NCBI GenBank assembly: GCA_900769705.1
Contig: CAAGHP010000014.1
Location: 137,956 to 201,955 of the forward strand
Origin: Alphaproteobacteria bacterium
Lineage (GTDB): Bacteria > Pseudomonadota > Alphaproteobacteria > RF32 > CAG-239
Length of the DNA: 64,000 nt
Reading direction: 5' to 3'
The position numbers and the translations under genes are program-made. Positions within the stretch are counted from its first letter, which is position 1; each line of letters starts with the position of its first letter. The notes below the pieces were generated by a model. It saw only the letters and a list, made by a program, of their open reading frames with translations. It ran no database searches and was not told the DNA's origin. Below, one piece after another: positions 29,893 to 38,467 of this stretch.

Positions 29893-30649
29893 ATTTGACT
29901 TTTCTCGTTGGTGGGACATACCTTTGGTCGGACGGCAAATAGGGCTGGACAGCTACGATAAAATCGTCCTGTTTAAAATCGGCGATATGAGCATAAATGT
30001 GACAATATTTAACAGCTGGCTGGTGATTGCTTTGATTGTTTTGTGCTGTCGTTTGGCTACAAGAAACTTGTCATACGAGCGCAAAGCCTCACGGCTGCAA
30101 GTGGCGTTGGAAGCGCTGGTATTGTGGCTGCAAAAAGAGGCAAACGAAATAAGCGGTTCTAAAACAAATCAATATTTGGGATTGGCCATGGGGCTGTTCT
30201 GCTTTATTTTGGTCTGCAATCTGCTGACGGTTATTCCGTGGTTCCGCGCGCCGACAGCATCTCTCAGCACCACAATGGCGTTGGCGGCGGTTGTTTTTTT
30301 AGCCATACCGTATTTTTCTGTTAAAAATGCCGGCTTAAAAGGATATTTGAAAAAATTTATAGAACCAATGCCTTTAATGCTGCCGATGAATGTTTTTAGT
30401 GAATTTTTTTCAAGCTTTGCTATGGGACTTCGATTGTTCGGCAATATGCTGAGCGGTGTAATGTTTGTCAGCATTCTAAGCGCTTTTATTCCGCTGATTG
30501 CACCGCTTAGCATGCAAAGTTTGGGACTTTTAACCGGTTCAATTCAGGCGTATATTTTTGCTTTGCTGGCGGTGGTATATTCATCAAGTGTGCAGGGCGA
30601 GATTGTGCCGGAAAATAATTTATCAAATTTAGAAAAAGGAGAAAAATAA
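29879..30649 (+). CDS. atpB: N-type ATPase a subunit
   Basis: A 256-residue integral membrane stator subunit. The essential Arg is R185 in AMGLRLFGNML, and the C-terminal helix carries the Gln/Glu-rich motif region QAYIFALLAVVY. I start at the ATG at 29879, which overlaps atpR and gives the normal length. Its stop shares one base with the atpE start. Confidence 0.93.
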   Translation: MALFEFDFSRWWDIPLVGRQIGLDSYDKIVLFKIGDMSINVTIFNSWLVIALIVLCCRLATRNLSYERKASRLQVALEALVLWLQKEANEISGSKTNQYLGLAMGLFCFILVCNLLTVIPWFRAPTASLSTTMALAAVVFLAIPYFSVKNAGLKGYLKKFIEPMPLMLPMNVFSEFFSSFAMGLRLFGNMLSGVMFVSILSAFIPLIAPLSMQSLGLLTGSIQAYIFALLAVVYSSSVQGEIVPENNLSNLEKGEK

Positions 30650-30924
30650 TGGATGCAATTACTTTAATCGGAGCGTTTTCGGTTTTTGGAGCTTGTATAT
30701 GTATGGGTATAGGCAGTATAGGCTCGGCTTTGGGCGAAGGACGCGTTGCCGCCTCGGCTTTGACGGCTATGGCGCAGCAGCCTGATGAATCCAGCCGTAT
30801 CCGCAGCACAATGTTTGTGGCGATTGCCATGGTGGAAACCACAGCTTTGTATGCTTTGCTGATTGCATTTTTGGTGCTGTATGCCAATCCGTTTTGGAAT
30901 TATGCAATCGCACAGGCTCAATAG
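30649..30924 (+). CDS. atpE: N-type ATPase c subunit
   Basis: A 91-residue two-helix rotor subunit. The ion-binding Glu is E63, followed by T64, T65 and Y68 (VETTALY), a set resembling Na+-binding c subunits; the first helix carries a second carboxylate, E30, in GEG. N-ATPases were proposed to be Na+ pumps on such grounds, yet the Burkholderia N-ATPase c-ring is reported to be H+-specific, so the coupling ion here is open. Confidence 0.92.
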   Translation: MDAITLIGAFSVFGACICMGIGSIGSALGEGRVAASALTAMAQQPDESSRIRSTMFVAIAMVETTALYALLIAFLVLYANPFWNYAIAQAQ

Positions 30925-30944
30925 TTATATTTTAGGAAAAGTTT

Positions 30945-31718
30945 ATGAGTATTGATTTATTCACATTTTTTGCTCAGATATTTAATTTGCTGCTGCTGCT
31001 GTATTTGCTGCGCCGGTTTTTATATTTGCCGGTTTTGAAAGCGGTGGACGAGCGGCAGAAATTTATTGAACGTGAGCTGAAAAAAGCAGCTTCTTCGCAT
31101 AAAGAAGCGCTGCGTCTGGAGGCTGAATGCAAGCAAAAAATGGCGGAAATTGATGCGCAAAAACAAGAAATTTTGAGCCATACCAAAGCAGAAGCCGCTG
31201 TTTTGGCCGAAAAATTGGCAAACGAGGCAAAAACACAATTTGAGGCGGATAAAAAGCAATGGAAAAAACGTTTGGCAGCCGAGCAAAAAACGTTTGAGCT
31301 GGCAATGCAAAATTTGATTTTGGAACATTTCAGCAAATTGGCTGACGGCGCATTAAAACAAATGGCTGATGTTTCGCTTAATGATTTGATGATTGATAAA
31401 CTTAAAGAAAAAATCATCGCTCTGCCGATGCGTAAAAAACAAGAGTTTGCCGCCGCTTATCAAAATAAAAAACAGTTGATTGTTCGTTCGGCGCAAAAAA
31501 TTTCGGCGGAACAAAAGCAAAAAATCAAGGAGTTTTTGCAAAGTCAATTAGGGTTGCTTGAAGAAACAAAATTCAAATTTGAAATTGATAAAAAGCTGGT
31601 TTGCGGTGTGGCTTTGCAGGCCGATGAACAGCTGATTGACTGGAATTTGACCGCTTATATGAACGAGTTTCAAAAGAATATGCAAAACGATGTGCAGCAA
31701 CTGGTAAACAAAGGATAA
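30945..31718 (+). CDS. atpF: N-type ATPase b subunit, long form (b-delta-like)
   Basis: A 257-residue subunit: one N-terminal membrane helix, a long charged coiled-coil stalk (about 30-130), and a C-terminal domain of about 110 residues that resembles delta and takes its place. No separate delta gene is present in the operon, as expected for N-ATPases. AGGAAAAG precedes the ATG. Confidence 0.88.
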   Translation: MSIDLFTFFAQIFNLLLLLYLLRRFLYLPVLKAVDERQKFIERELKKAASSHKEALRLEAECKQKMAEIDAQKQEILSHTKAEAAVLAEKLANEAKTQFEADKKQWKKRLAAEQKTFELAMQNLILEHFSKLADGALKQMADVSLNDLMIDKLKEKIIALPMRKKQEFAAAYQNKKQLIVRSAQKISAEQKQKIKEFLQSQLGLLEETKFKFEIDKKLVCGVALQADEQLIDWNLTAYMNEFQKNMQNDVQQLVNKG

Positions 31719-31721
31719 AAG

Positions 31722-33242
31722 ATGATAAAAACAGACAAGACATTTGCCGCCATAGAGCATGGAATAGAACAAACAAAAGCTGAACTGAAAACAGAAGAAG
31801 TCAGCATTATTCATTCTATTTCGGCCGGTACGGCGATTGTTAAAGGTTTGGCTAAGGCGCAGATGGAAGAGCTGCTGGAATTTCCTAACGGTGTGTGGGG
31901 AATGGTGCAGACTTTGGCAAAAGATGCGGTCGGCGTTGTGTTTTTAGATAGTCCCGACAGTTTGAAAGCCGGTGACAGAGTGCGCCGCAGCGGTCGTGTT
32001 TTAGATGTGCCTGTCGGCGAGGGATTGTTGGGGCGAGTCATAAATCCGTTGGGCAAACCTTTAGACGGCAAAGGACCGATAGCCTACAGCGAGCGCCGCG
32101 CTTTGGAAATGGAGGCCTATCCGATTATGGATAGAGCGCCGGTGGAAGAACCTTTGCAAACAGGTATTAAAGCTGTTGACGCGTTTACGCCAATCGGGCG
32201 CGGACAGCGCGAGCTTATCTTGGGCGATAGGCAGACCGGTAAAACGGCGATTGCCGTTGATACGATTATCAACCAAAAACAAACCGGTGTTATCTGTATT
32301 TATTGCGCTATCGGACAAAGAAATTCTGCCGTGGCCTCGGTTATTGCTGATTTGGAAAAATACGGAGTTATGGAGCAAACAATAGTTGTTTCGGCTGCCG
32401 CCAATGACACAGCCGGAATGCAATATGCGGCGCCGTATGCGGCGACTTCTATCGGCGAATATTTTATGGCGCAGGGCAAAGATGTGTTGGTGGTGTATGA
32501 TGATTTGACCAATCACGCCAGAGCCTATCGCGAAATGTCGCTGTTGCTGCGCCGTCCGCCTGGACGAGAGGCTTTTCCGGGGGATATTTTCTATATTCAC
32601 TCTCGTTTGCTGGAGCGTTCTACCCATTTGCGTGCGGAATTGGGCGGCGGTTCGCTGACCTCGCTGCCGATTGTTTCGACCGAAGCCGGAAATATATCGG
32701 CCTATATTCCGACCAATATTATTTCCATCACAGACGGACAAATTTATTTGGCGGCAAATTTATATCAAAAAGGTATTATGCCGGCAATAGACACCGGACG
32801 TTCGGTTTCTCGTGTGGGAGGCGATGCGCAGCTGCCGGCGTACAAATCTTTGATTGGTCCGCTGAAACTGTTTTATTCTCAGTTTGAAGAACTGGAATCG
32901 TTTACCAAATTCGGCACACAGCTGGATAAGGAAACTAAAAAGCGTATCAATCGCGGGCGAGCAATCCGCGCCGTGTTGGAGCAAAGCCGTTTTGAACCGC
33001 TGACCGCGCCGGAGCAGATTGCCGTGTTTATGGCGACTAACGCCGGTTTGTTTGACGGACTAACTACCGAGAATAATAAACAGGCGCAAAAAATTGTGCG
33101 CGAGGTTTTGCAAACTCAATTTTCGGCTGAAGTGACCGATATTTTGGCTCGAAAGAAGATAGCCGCCGAAACGCAAGAAAAAATGCTTTCGGCCTTCGAA
33201 GCAGCCTTGCAGCGTGAGGGGATAAAGTCTGATGACGATTGA
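31722..33242 (+). CDS. atpA: N-type ATPase alpha subunit
   Basis: A 506-residue non-catalytic nucleotide-binding subunit. The Walker A motif GDRQTGKT is at 168-175, with the Gln typical of alpha. It follows atpF by three bases with an AAAGGA site, and its end overlaps atpG by 11 bases. Confidence 0.96.
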   Translation: MIKTDKTFAAIEHGIEQTKAELKTEEVSIIHSISAGTAIVKGLAKAQMEELLEFPNGVWGMVQTLAKDAVGVVFLDSPDSLKAGDRVRRSGRVLDVPVGEGLLGRVINPLGKPLDGKGPIAYSERRALEMEAYPIMDRAPVEEPLQTGIKAVDAFTPIGRGQRELILGDRQTGKTAIAVDTIINQKQTGVICIYCAIGQRNSAVASVIADLEKYGVMEQTIVVSAAANDTAGMQYAAPYAATSIGEYFMAQGKDVLVVYDDLTNHARAYREMSLLLRRPPGREAFPGDIFYIHSRLLERSTHLRAELGGGSLTSLPIVSTEAGNISAYIPTNIISITDGQIYLAANLYQKGIMPAIDTGRSVSRVGGDAQLPAYKSLIGPLKLFYSQFEELESFTKFGTQLDKETKKRINRGRAIRAVLEQSRFEPLTAPEQIAVFMATNAGLFDGLTTENNKQAQKIVREVLQTQFSAEVTDILARKKIAAETQEKMLSAFEAALQREGIKSDDD

Positions 33243-34104
33243 GGCATTGAAAAAGCGGATTAAGGTTACGGAAGATTTGCGAGAGATAGTCGGCACTATG
33301 AAAGCGCTGTCTTCGGTCAGTATTTTGCAATATGAACAAGCAAATACGGCGCTGGCGCAGTATCGCCGCAACCTTAAAGACGCTTTTCATGCTCTGATTA
33401 AACAAGGCGGTCTGCCAAAAAATGAGGTAAAAACCGCTCAAAATCGGCAGTTGATTATTTTAATCGGCACCGATAACGGAATGGTTGGCAAGTTTAATAA
33501 AGAAATTTTGGATAAAGCTAAAGCTGATTTAAAAAAACAAGGTGTTCCGCTTAAAGATACTTTATTTTTGACTGTTGGTAAAAGAATTGGCGGATTAGCC
33601 ATGCAAAGCAACTTAAAACTTTATGCAAAATATGCTGTCGCTAATTCGGTGAAGATGGTTAATACCATTGCCGAAACCGTGATTATGAAAATTGACGAGG
33701 CAACGCGAAAAGAACACATCACAAGTGTTTGCGTTTGGTATCATAAGCGCAATAAAAATGAGCCGGTGAGCGTGCAAAAACAGCAGATTATTCCGTTTGA
33801 TTTTGCCATTTATCAAAAGCTGAAAGACAAGCCGTGGGGAACAAACAATATTCCGTTGATTCCGATTGAGCGCAAAAAAATGTTTGCCGCCTTGCTGAAC
33901 GAATATTTGACTATCGCTTTGGCCAGTCAGCTTAATTATTCGCTGGCGGCGGAACATTATACGCGGATGACCAATATGCAAAACGCCGAAAAAAATATTG
34001 ATGAGAGTTTGGAACAGATGAATTTGGAATATCAGCAAGAGCGGCAAGAAAATATTACCGATGAGCTGATAGATGTTATTTCCGGCGCCGAAGCGGTAAA
34101 ATAG
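33232..34104 (+). CDS. atpG: N-type ATPase gamma subunit
   Basis: A 290-residue central shaft subunit: N-terminal long helix ([15 protein letters not shown]), Rossmann-like middle, C-terminal long helix ([18 protein letters not shown]). It overlaps the atpA end and closes the nine-gene operon. The N-terminal helix is typical of N-ATPase gammas, where I-K-V-T-E-D replaces the common I-x-S-V-x-N-T-x-K-I. Confidence 0.9.
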   Translation: MTIEALKKRIKVTEDLREIVGTMKALSSVSILQYEQANTALAQYRRNLKDAFHALIKQGGLPKNEVKTAQNRQLIILIGTDNGMVGKFNKEILDKAKADLKKQGVPLKDTLFLTVGKRIGGLAMQSNLKLYAKYAVANSVKMVNTIAETVIMKIDEATRKEHITSVCVWYHKRNKNEPVSVQKQQIIPFDFAIYQKLKDKPWGTNNIPLIPIERKKMFAALLNEYLTIALASQLNYSLAAEHYTRMTNMQNAEKNIDESLEQMNLEYQQERQENITDELIDVISGAEAVK

Positions 34105-34167
34105 ATGTATCAAAGGGCGGAGAATTTAAGCTAAAAACACTTGAAAACTCCGCCTCATCACACTATA

Positions 34168-34239
34168 CTACTTTAATATCAGAATGATGATTTTTAGCAC
34201 TAAGATTATAATGCTAAGAACTTTGATTCTAAAGTCCAT
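34168..34239 (-). CDS. 23-residue hydrophobic peptide (type I toxin-like candidate)
   Basis: The ATG at 34239-34237 is preceded by AAAGGA with a five- to six-base spacer, and the frame stops at 34170-34168. The peptide begins MDFRIK and continues as an almost pure Ile/Leu/Val helix with two Lys, ending in ILILK. This size, strong ribosome site and single short membrane helix are typical of type I toxins or small regulatory membrane peptides. It lies antisense to the atpG downstream region, next to a promoter-to-terminator small RNA. Nothing else supports expression. Confidence 0.4.
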   Translation of the reverse strand: MDFRIKVLSIIILVLKIIILILK

Positions 34240-34299
34240 CCCATTCCTTTCAGCGGAATTTCCGCAGTAAGAGAAAGGATAAACCTATCTTCATTTTTA

Positions 34300-34328
34300 T
34301 TGACAATTATGGAAAAATGAAGTATCTT
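34300..34328 (+). promoter_or_regulatory. Strong sigma-70-type promoter of a small RNA candidate
   Basis: TTGACA at 34300-34305 and TATCTT at 34323-34328 have a spacer of exactly 17 bases. A terminator lies about 80 bases downstream with no gene between. Confidence 0.6.
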
Positions 34329-34334
34329 TAACTT

Positions 34335-34415
34335 AAGAGATGAGTTAAAGATGAGGTTTAACCCTTCTTTATGTTAAAGAAAAGCCAAGTAGTTGCAGCT
34401 ACAAGGCTTTTTATT
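34335..34415 (+). ncRNA. Candidate small RNA of about 80 nt
   Basis: This stretch runs from the predicted start of the promoter at 34300-34328 to a Rho-independent terminator. It contains no credible ORF. A 9-bp perfect inverted repeat (ATCTTTAAC / GTTAAAGAT) spans its 5' end. It may be an antisense or trans-acting RNA; its nearest neighbours are the 23-residue peptide gene and the phase-variable pilin gene. Confidence 0.5.
34380..34415 (+). terminator. Terminator of the small RNA candidate
   Basis: The stem AAGCC / GGCTT with an inner GTAG / CTAC stem is followed by TTTTTATTTAT. It ends the small RNA and can also stop read-through from the ATPase operon. Confidence 0.75.
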
Positions 34416-34581
34416 TATATCTAAGCTAAACTAAAAAGTCAAACTAAAATCATTTACAATTTTATAGAAAACGCTTGAAAATCTTTACCTTGCCATATAG
34501 TTGCTTAAACAAATAGTAAAAAGCCGGAAATAAAAAACAGGGGCGTGGTTACGCCCCAAAACCCAAAATAATAGGGAGAGC

Positions 34582-35411
34582 TTAATTGCCAATAACACCT
34601 TCTTTGAAGGTAATCTGTACAAATCTATCTTCACCACGGCAAATGGAGGCAACTGCGGAAATAAGCCGTGGGTCGTTGAAGTATAAGGTGCCTTTTTTAG
34701 ATGATTCATCATATTTATCGCCATCATCACCTATGTAATTATGTTTTATTTCAAGATCATACATTCCATTAGCAGCATCCGAACAGTTATCCATAGATTT
34801 CTTTGCCTTATCCATACATTTACCCATTTCATCATGATCACTCATATCAAAGCATTTTTCCATTTCCTCCACCGCTTTATTCATACATTTATACGTAGCG
34901 TCTTCGTCCTCGTCCTCGTTCTCTGGACCTTGAGATGAAATATGTACAGTTTCAACACTCTCTTTTAAGGGAATGGCGATATTATTAACAGTAGCCAAAC
35001 ACATTTCCGGTACTTTAGGTTTGAAAACTATAGAATTGTTAGCCATCGAAACAAATCCCCCAAATCCTGAATCTGCGCAATCTTCCCAACTATCAGGACA
35101 TAAGCCTAAAGCTTTTCTTTGTTCAAGAGCACCTGGAATAATAAACGATTTGTCCTTGCTTGCGTATTCGTGGGCAGCGGTAATCAGTTGGTTTGTTTCG
35201 GCAATGATTTTATTAACCTTAAACTGAGTCATCGCTTTGGAATAACCAGCAATACCGCCGACAGTAAGAACTGCGATGATTGCCAATACGCCGAGCATTT
35301 CTATCATGCTGCGGCCGCTATTGTTGTTTGGAAGCCTTAAATTTGTTTGCGGTTTAGACGCAAAGTCAGGATTTGCAGAGAGAGAGAGAGAGAGTTGAAT
35401 AGCTTATTCAT
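34582..35411 (-). CDS. Type IV pilin-like gene, out of frame with its start as sequenced (phase-variable candidate)
   Basis: The pilin body reads from the motif G-RSMIEMLGVLAII (prepilin peptidase site after G, Glu at mature position 5) at about 35.31 kb to the stop at 34582. It has an N-terminal helix and an Asp/Glu- and Cys-rich middle (CMNKAVEEMEKCFD, CMDKAKKSMDNC). No start codon exists in this frame before the motif. The only well-placed start is the ATG at 35411, seven to eight bases after AGGAG, but it reads through a (CT)9 tract in another frame and stops at 35337. With eight or eleven CT units, the same ATG would read a 32-residue leader straight into the pilin. The tract therefore acts as an on/off switch by slipped-strand mispairing, and the sequenced copy is OFF. 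An ATG at 35307 would lack the leader and give no processed pilin. Confidence 0.72.
35377..35394 (-). repeat. (AG)9 / (CT)9 dinucleotide tract
   Basis: Nine perfect dinucleotide units lie 17 bases after the pilin start codon. Each unit gained or lost shifts the frame by two, so the tract length decides whether the leader joins the pilin body. Confidence 0.95.
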
Positions 35412-35608
35412 TTTAATATTCTCCTGTGAGTTTATATTTGTGTTTAGTATATTTAATGAAATTTAAAAATGTCTTAATTCTAATCTAATAATTTTTTTGA
35501 ACTTCGGATATCCGACATAAGGTGAGGGGTTATTTTTTTTCAGCTATTGTTAAAAGCAAAGCGGCTGTCGTTGCAAAATCATTTATTTATATTCAGGTCG
35601 ATAGAAAA

Positions 35609-35645
35609 TAAAAAAGCGTGGTTGTGTTTTACAACCTCGCTTTTA
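35609..35645 (-). terminator. Terminator of the small Cys-motif gene
   Basis: An AAAAGCG / CGCTTTT stem with an inner GGTTGT / ACAACC stem carries a T run on the minus strand. It lies about 12 bases after the stop of the small gene. Confidence 0.75.
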
Positions 35646-35656
35646 ATTTGCAGATT

Positions 35657-35854
35657 CTACTTATGTAAACCACGCGGAGGACGGTCATGTTTATGGTTTG
35701 GCAGATTTAAAGCAGCGTGTTTAGCTTTTTCTTGAGCTTTGGCGCGGGCTTTTTCGGCTCCTTTGCAATGACATTCCTCATCTAGGGCTAATTCTCTTGT
35801 ACAAAAGGCGCAATAAATTTTGCCGTTTGTAGTTACAGTAAACATAGTATCCAT
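35657..35854 (-). CDS. Small protein with zinc-ribbon-like Cys motifs
   Basis: A 65-residue protein. Residues 15-30 hold C-A-F-C and, 11 residues on, C-H-C, which could bind zinc; the rest is an Ala/Lys/Glu-rich helix and a Pro/His/Arg tail. No family is recognised. It is supported as real by its own promoter (35896-35924) and terminator on the same strand, with nothing else between. The start is ATG 35854 or the ATG three codons in (35845); neither has a strong ribosome site. Confidence 0.6.
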   Translation of the reverse strand: MDTMFTVTTNGKIYCAFCTRELALDEECHCKGAEKARAKAQEKAKHAALNLPNHKHDRPPRGLHK

Positions 35855-35895
35855 AAAGAATAATTTAAAAAGTTAATAATATTAAATATGCCTTA

Positions 35896-35924
35896 CATAT
35901 AACAAAGTTTGACGATTTTGTCAA
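35896..35924 (-). promoter_or_regulatory. Strong promoter of the small Cys-motif gene
   Basis: On the minus strand TTGACA (35924-35919) and TATATG (35901-35896) are separated by exactly 17 bases, about 42 bases before the ATG. Confidence 0.65.
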
Positions 35925-35944
35925 TATAAAGCTGCATATTTATG

Positions 35945-36520
35945 TTAATTAACCAGAGCATTGGCCAGTTCAACTTCTGTATCAGCCTGTTTAATTACGG
36001 CAGCCAGATCTTGACTGTTTTTAGCTGTTAATTCTTGCAAAGCCAAAGTATATTCCGGATTGTTCAGTTTCAATTCGGTAAAATTATAAAGGGCAAAAGC
36101 TTTGATTTTTGCATCTTTATTATATTTGTTCAGTTCAGCGGTTGTCATATCTTTTTTGCGCATATTTATGTAAACGCCGCTTTCGGAATATTTCCACATT
36201 GAACTGGTGGCAAAATCTGTAGTCCAGCTATAAACACTCAGCAAATTGCCCCAAGAGACCGTATTGATTTTGGCTTTATCCTGCATTACGGAATCTTCAT
36301 AGCCTTTGGCTTTGGCGATAATTGTCAAAGGCGCAGAGCCTCTGTCAATATCTACAACGCAAGGAGTTTTTGTGCAAACTAAAGCTCCGTTGGCATAAAT
36401 GTCTATATTTTCTTTTATGTTAGAATCAAAAGAGATTGTTTGAGTTGAGCCGCTGAAAATTGTACCGCAAGCACCAAGCAGCAATAGCGAACTATATAAT
36501 ATGTTATGTTTTAGTGACAT
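35945..36520 (-). CDS. Lipoprotein with a PEGA-like domain
   Basis: A 191-residue exported lipoprotein: signal peptide with lipobox LLGAC (Cys18), then about 75 residues resembling a PEGA domain (IDIYANGALVCTKTPCVVDI...), then a helical end. PEGA domains are small surface beta-sandwiches in bacterial envelope proteins. I start at the ATG at 36520, which has an AGGAAAGGAAAA ribosome site; an in-frame ATG 20 codons upstream lies in the structured leader. A multi-hairpin leader precedes it. Confidence 0.72.
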   Translation of the reverse strand: MSLKHNILYSSLLLLGACGTIFSGSTQTISFDSNIKENIDIYANGALVCTKTPCVVDIDRGSAPLTIIAKAKGYEDSVMQDKAKINTVSWGNLLSVYSWTTDFATSSMWKYSESGVYINMRKKDMTTAELNKYNKDAKIKAFALYNFTELKLNNPEYTLALQELTAKNSQDLAAVIKQADTEVELANALVN

Positions 36521-36549
36521 AATTTTTCCTTTCCTATAGATAAAATTAA

Positions 36550-36701
36550 ACCACCTGAGAAAGGTGGCCGGAGAGTACAAAGATCACTATACCGAAATGA
36601 TTCTTTTAGCCTTTGAGCAAAGCCCTGAACATACGCTAAAAGCTCCCCGACCATATCGCTATAATCGGGGATATATTTATTGTAAGCTGTTTTGTGCAGC
36701 T
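36550..36701 (-). promoter_or_regulatory. Structured 5' leader of the lipoprotein gene (unidentified RNA element)
   Basis: Four to five stable hairpins lie in a row just before the lipoprotein gene: CCACCT/AGGTGG (36551-36567); CTTTTAGC/GCTAAAAG (36603-36642) with an inner CTTTG/CAAAG; TCCCCGA/TCGGGGA (36644-36671); and AGCTG/CAGCT (36685-36701). No ORF is present. This density of perfect stems over 150 bases in an AT-rich gap suggests a riboswitch-like or protein-binding leader. I cannot match it to a known class. Confidence 0.5.
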
Positions 36702-36737
36702 GACAATTTAACGATGTTATATCCTAACACCGCGGTA

Positions 36738-36777
36738 TAAAAAAAAGAGCCTTTGAAACTCCGCACCTTAAAAAGGC
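36738..36777 (-). terminator. Terminator of rtcB
   Basis: The minus-strand stem GCCTTT / AAAGGC (about 36750-36776) is followed by a run of eight T. It lies about 100 bases after the rtcB stop and separates it from the lipoprotein leader. Confidence 0.7.
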
Positions 36778-36870
36778 GCTGACTTGTTTTGTATTCAAGC
36801 TGACTGGATTTTAGAAAATAAATATCCGTAAGTCAAGTCGCTTGTGTAATATATGAGGTGCAATTATGTC

Positions 36871-38088
36871 TTATTTTCTTTTTTTCGGGTCGATAATTTC
36901 ACTAGCCTTAAAATTATAAATAGGTTTGATTATTTTTATAATTTCTGCGGTTGGAGTAATGTTTTTAACTATATCATCCATATTTTTATAGGCCATAGGA
37001 CATTCGTCTAAAGTATCTTGATTGATTGAAGTTGTATAAATTCCCTGCATGGCATTTTTAAATTCTTCAACATTGAATGTTTGTTTAGCCTGTATTCGGC
37101 TATAGAGTCTGCCTGCGCCGTGCGGGGCAGAAAAATTCCAATCCGGATTGCCTTTTCCAATGCAAATTAAACTTCCTTCTTTCATATTTATTGGAATGAT
37201 TAACCTTTCTCCTTTTTGAGCGGAAACAGAACCTTTCCGTAAAATCATTGCATCTGTATCTATGTAGTTGTGGATAGTTGTAAAAGAATCTGCTATATGT
37301 AAATCCATAGCTTTAATGATACTTTCCGCCATTGCCATACGATTATAAACAGCATACTTTTGCACTATTGTCATATCGTGAATGTAATCTGCAAACAACT
37401 CATGTTCAACATATGCCAGTGATTTTGGGATATTTAAGACAATTTGCTCTTTTAATATTTTTTGTATTTCAGAAGAGCGTCCTTCTTTTTTTAGTTTTGC
37501 TATAATTTCTTTTTGCTGGGAATTAGAATTATCACTTAACCTTTTTACAGCCGCATTTTGATAATATTCAGCAACTTGTTTGCCTAGATATCGGCTGCCA
37601 GAATGAACAACTAAATATATATTATCTTCATCATCTTTATCAAGCTCAATAAAATGGTTGCCTCCGCCTAATGAGCCTAGACTATAAACAGCTCGTTCTT
37701 TATTTATTTTAGCAATGCATCGTAAATTATCCAAATCTATGTTTTTTATATATTCATGCTGTGTTTTGCGTACAGCCATACCAGCCGGTATATTAGAATG
37801 AATGAATTTATCTAATTTTTGCAGGTCTATATCTTTTTCTTTTAATGTGTATGCAGACATACCGCAGCCAATGTCAACTCCGACCAAATTAGGGACAATT
37901 TTATCTTTAATAGTCATGGTAGTTCCTATAGTGCAGCCAATTCCGGCATGTACGTCAGGCATAATACGAATTTGACTATTTTCTGCAAAAGCTTGATTGC
38001 ATAAAGTTTTTATTTGTTCTTTTGCCACATTATCAATGATGTCGGTAAAAACTTTTGCAGTGTTATATTGTCCTTGAATTTCAATCAT
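36871..38088 (-). CDS. rtcB: RNA-splicing ligase RtcB
   Basis: A 405-residue RtcB family RNA ligase, which joins 2',3'-cyclic phosphate or 3'-phosphate ends to 5'-OH ends using GTP and Mn2+. The metal site Cys is C75 in VGVDIGCGM. Further hallmarks are GGGNHFIEL, HSGSRYLG and the guanylylated His in SAPHGAGR. Length is that of canonical bacterial RtcB, and the N-terminus (IRIMPDVHAGIGCTIGTTM) is well conserved. No archease or PrfH partner is adjacent. A structured RNA gene candidate sits divergently upstream. The biological RNA target is unknown. Confidence 0.93.
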   Translation of the reverse strand: MIEIQGQYNTAKVFTDIIDNVAKEQIKTLCNQAFAENSQIRIMPDVHAGIGCTIGTTMTIKDKIVPNLVGVDIGCGMSAYTLKEKDIDLQKLDKFIHSNIPAGMAVRKTQHEYIKNIDLDNLRCIAKINKERAVYSLGSLGGGNHFIELDKDDEDNIYLVVHSGSRYLGKQVAEYYQNAAVKRLSDNSNSQQKEIIAKLKKEGRSSEIQKILKEQIVLNIPKSLAYVEHELFADYIHDMTIVQKYAVYNRMAMAESIIKAMDLHIADSFTTIHNYIDTDAMILRKGSVSAQKGERLIIPINMKEGSLICIGKGNPDWNFSAPHGAGRLYSRIQAKQTFNVEEFKNAMQGIYTTSINQDTLDECPMAYKNMDDIVKNITPTAEIIKIIKPIYNFKASEIIDPKKRK

Positions 38089-38209
38089 TGTATATCCTTT
38101 TTATAAAAGCTTTTTTCGGTTATGTTTTGTATGTTTAATTTTTATTTTATTCAATATTCTTATTATTTTATATAATATAAATGTATATAAAATAAAATGC
38201 AACCTTATA

Positions 38210-38238
38210 TTGACATCGTTTATAAAAGATGTTATATT
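38210..38238 (+). promoter_or_regulatory. Strong promoter of a structured RNA, divergent from rtcB
   Basis: TTGACA at 38210-38215 and TATATT at 38233-38238 are separated by exactly 17 bases. The predicted transcript starts near 38245 and a terminator lies at about 38468-38505. Confidence 0.65.
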
Positions 38239-38244
38239 TAAATT

Positions 38245-38350
38245 AGTTCACCGGCAGGAATGAAATCGAAATCGCCTGCTGCGTATCTCCGGAAGGCCTG
38301 CTAAGCCTTTCGGAAGACTGAATAGCATTGGTACCTGCGGTATAAAAGTG
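38245..38350 (+). ncRNA. Unidentified structured RNA with a switch-like pairing
   Basis: An outer stem can form between ACCGGCAGG (38250-38258) and CCTGCGGT (38334-38341), enclosing a strong hairpin TCCGGAAGGC / GCCTTTCGGA (38288-38314). The GCAGG of the outer stem can instead pair with a nearer CCTGC (38275-38279). Two exclusive partners for one strand is typical of riboswitches and other regulatory leaders. It is transcribed from the strong promoter just upstream and leads into a small ORF and a terminator. I cannot place it in a known RNA class. Alternatively the whole 38245-38500 transcript is one non-coding RNA. Confidence 0.55.
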
Positions 38351-38357
38351 TATTATA

Positions 38358-38465
38358 ATGAATATCGTAACATTGTTAATAGTCGGTGAAAGTATGGTTG
38401 TTGATGCTTTAAAGATTTTAGCAAAAAACTTTATTGGTTATTCTACCTCCTTCTATATTTTTTAA
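38358..38465 (+). CDS. 35-residue small protein downstream of the structured RNA
   Basis: The frame runs from ATG 38358 to TAA 38463-38465. The peptide begins MNIVTLLIVG and ends in a hydrophobic aromatic tail (GYSTSFYIF), consistent with a short membrane-associated peptide. No good ribosome site is visible, so expression is uncertain, but promoter, structured leader, ORF and terminator are collinear. Confidence 0.35.
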   Translation: MNIVTLLIVGESMVVDALKILAKNFIGYSTSFYIF

Positions 38466-38467
38466 CG

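Noticed and set aside
35337..35411. The pilin frame break as a simple sequencing error
   Set aside because: It cannot be excluded without reads, but the break falls exactly on a nine-unit dinucleotide tract between a good start and an intact leader site, which fits biological slippage at least as well.
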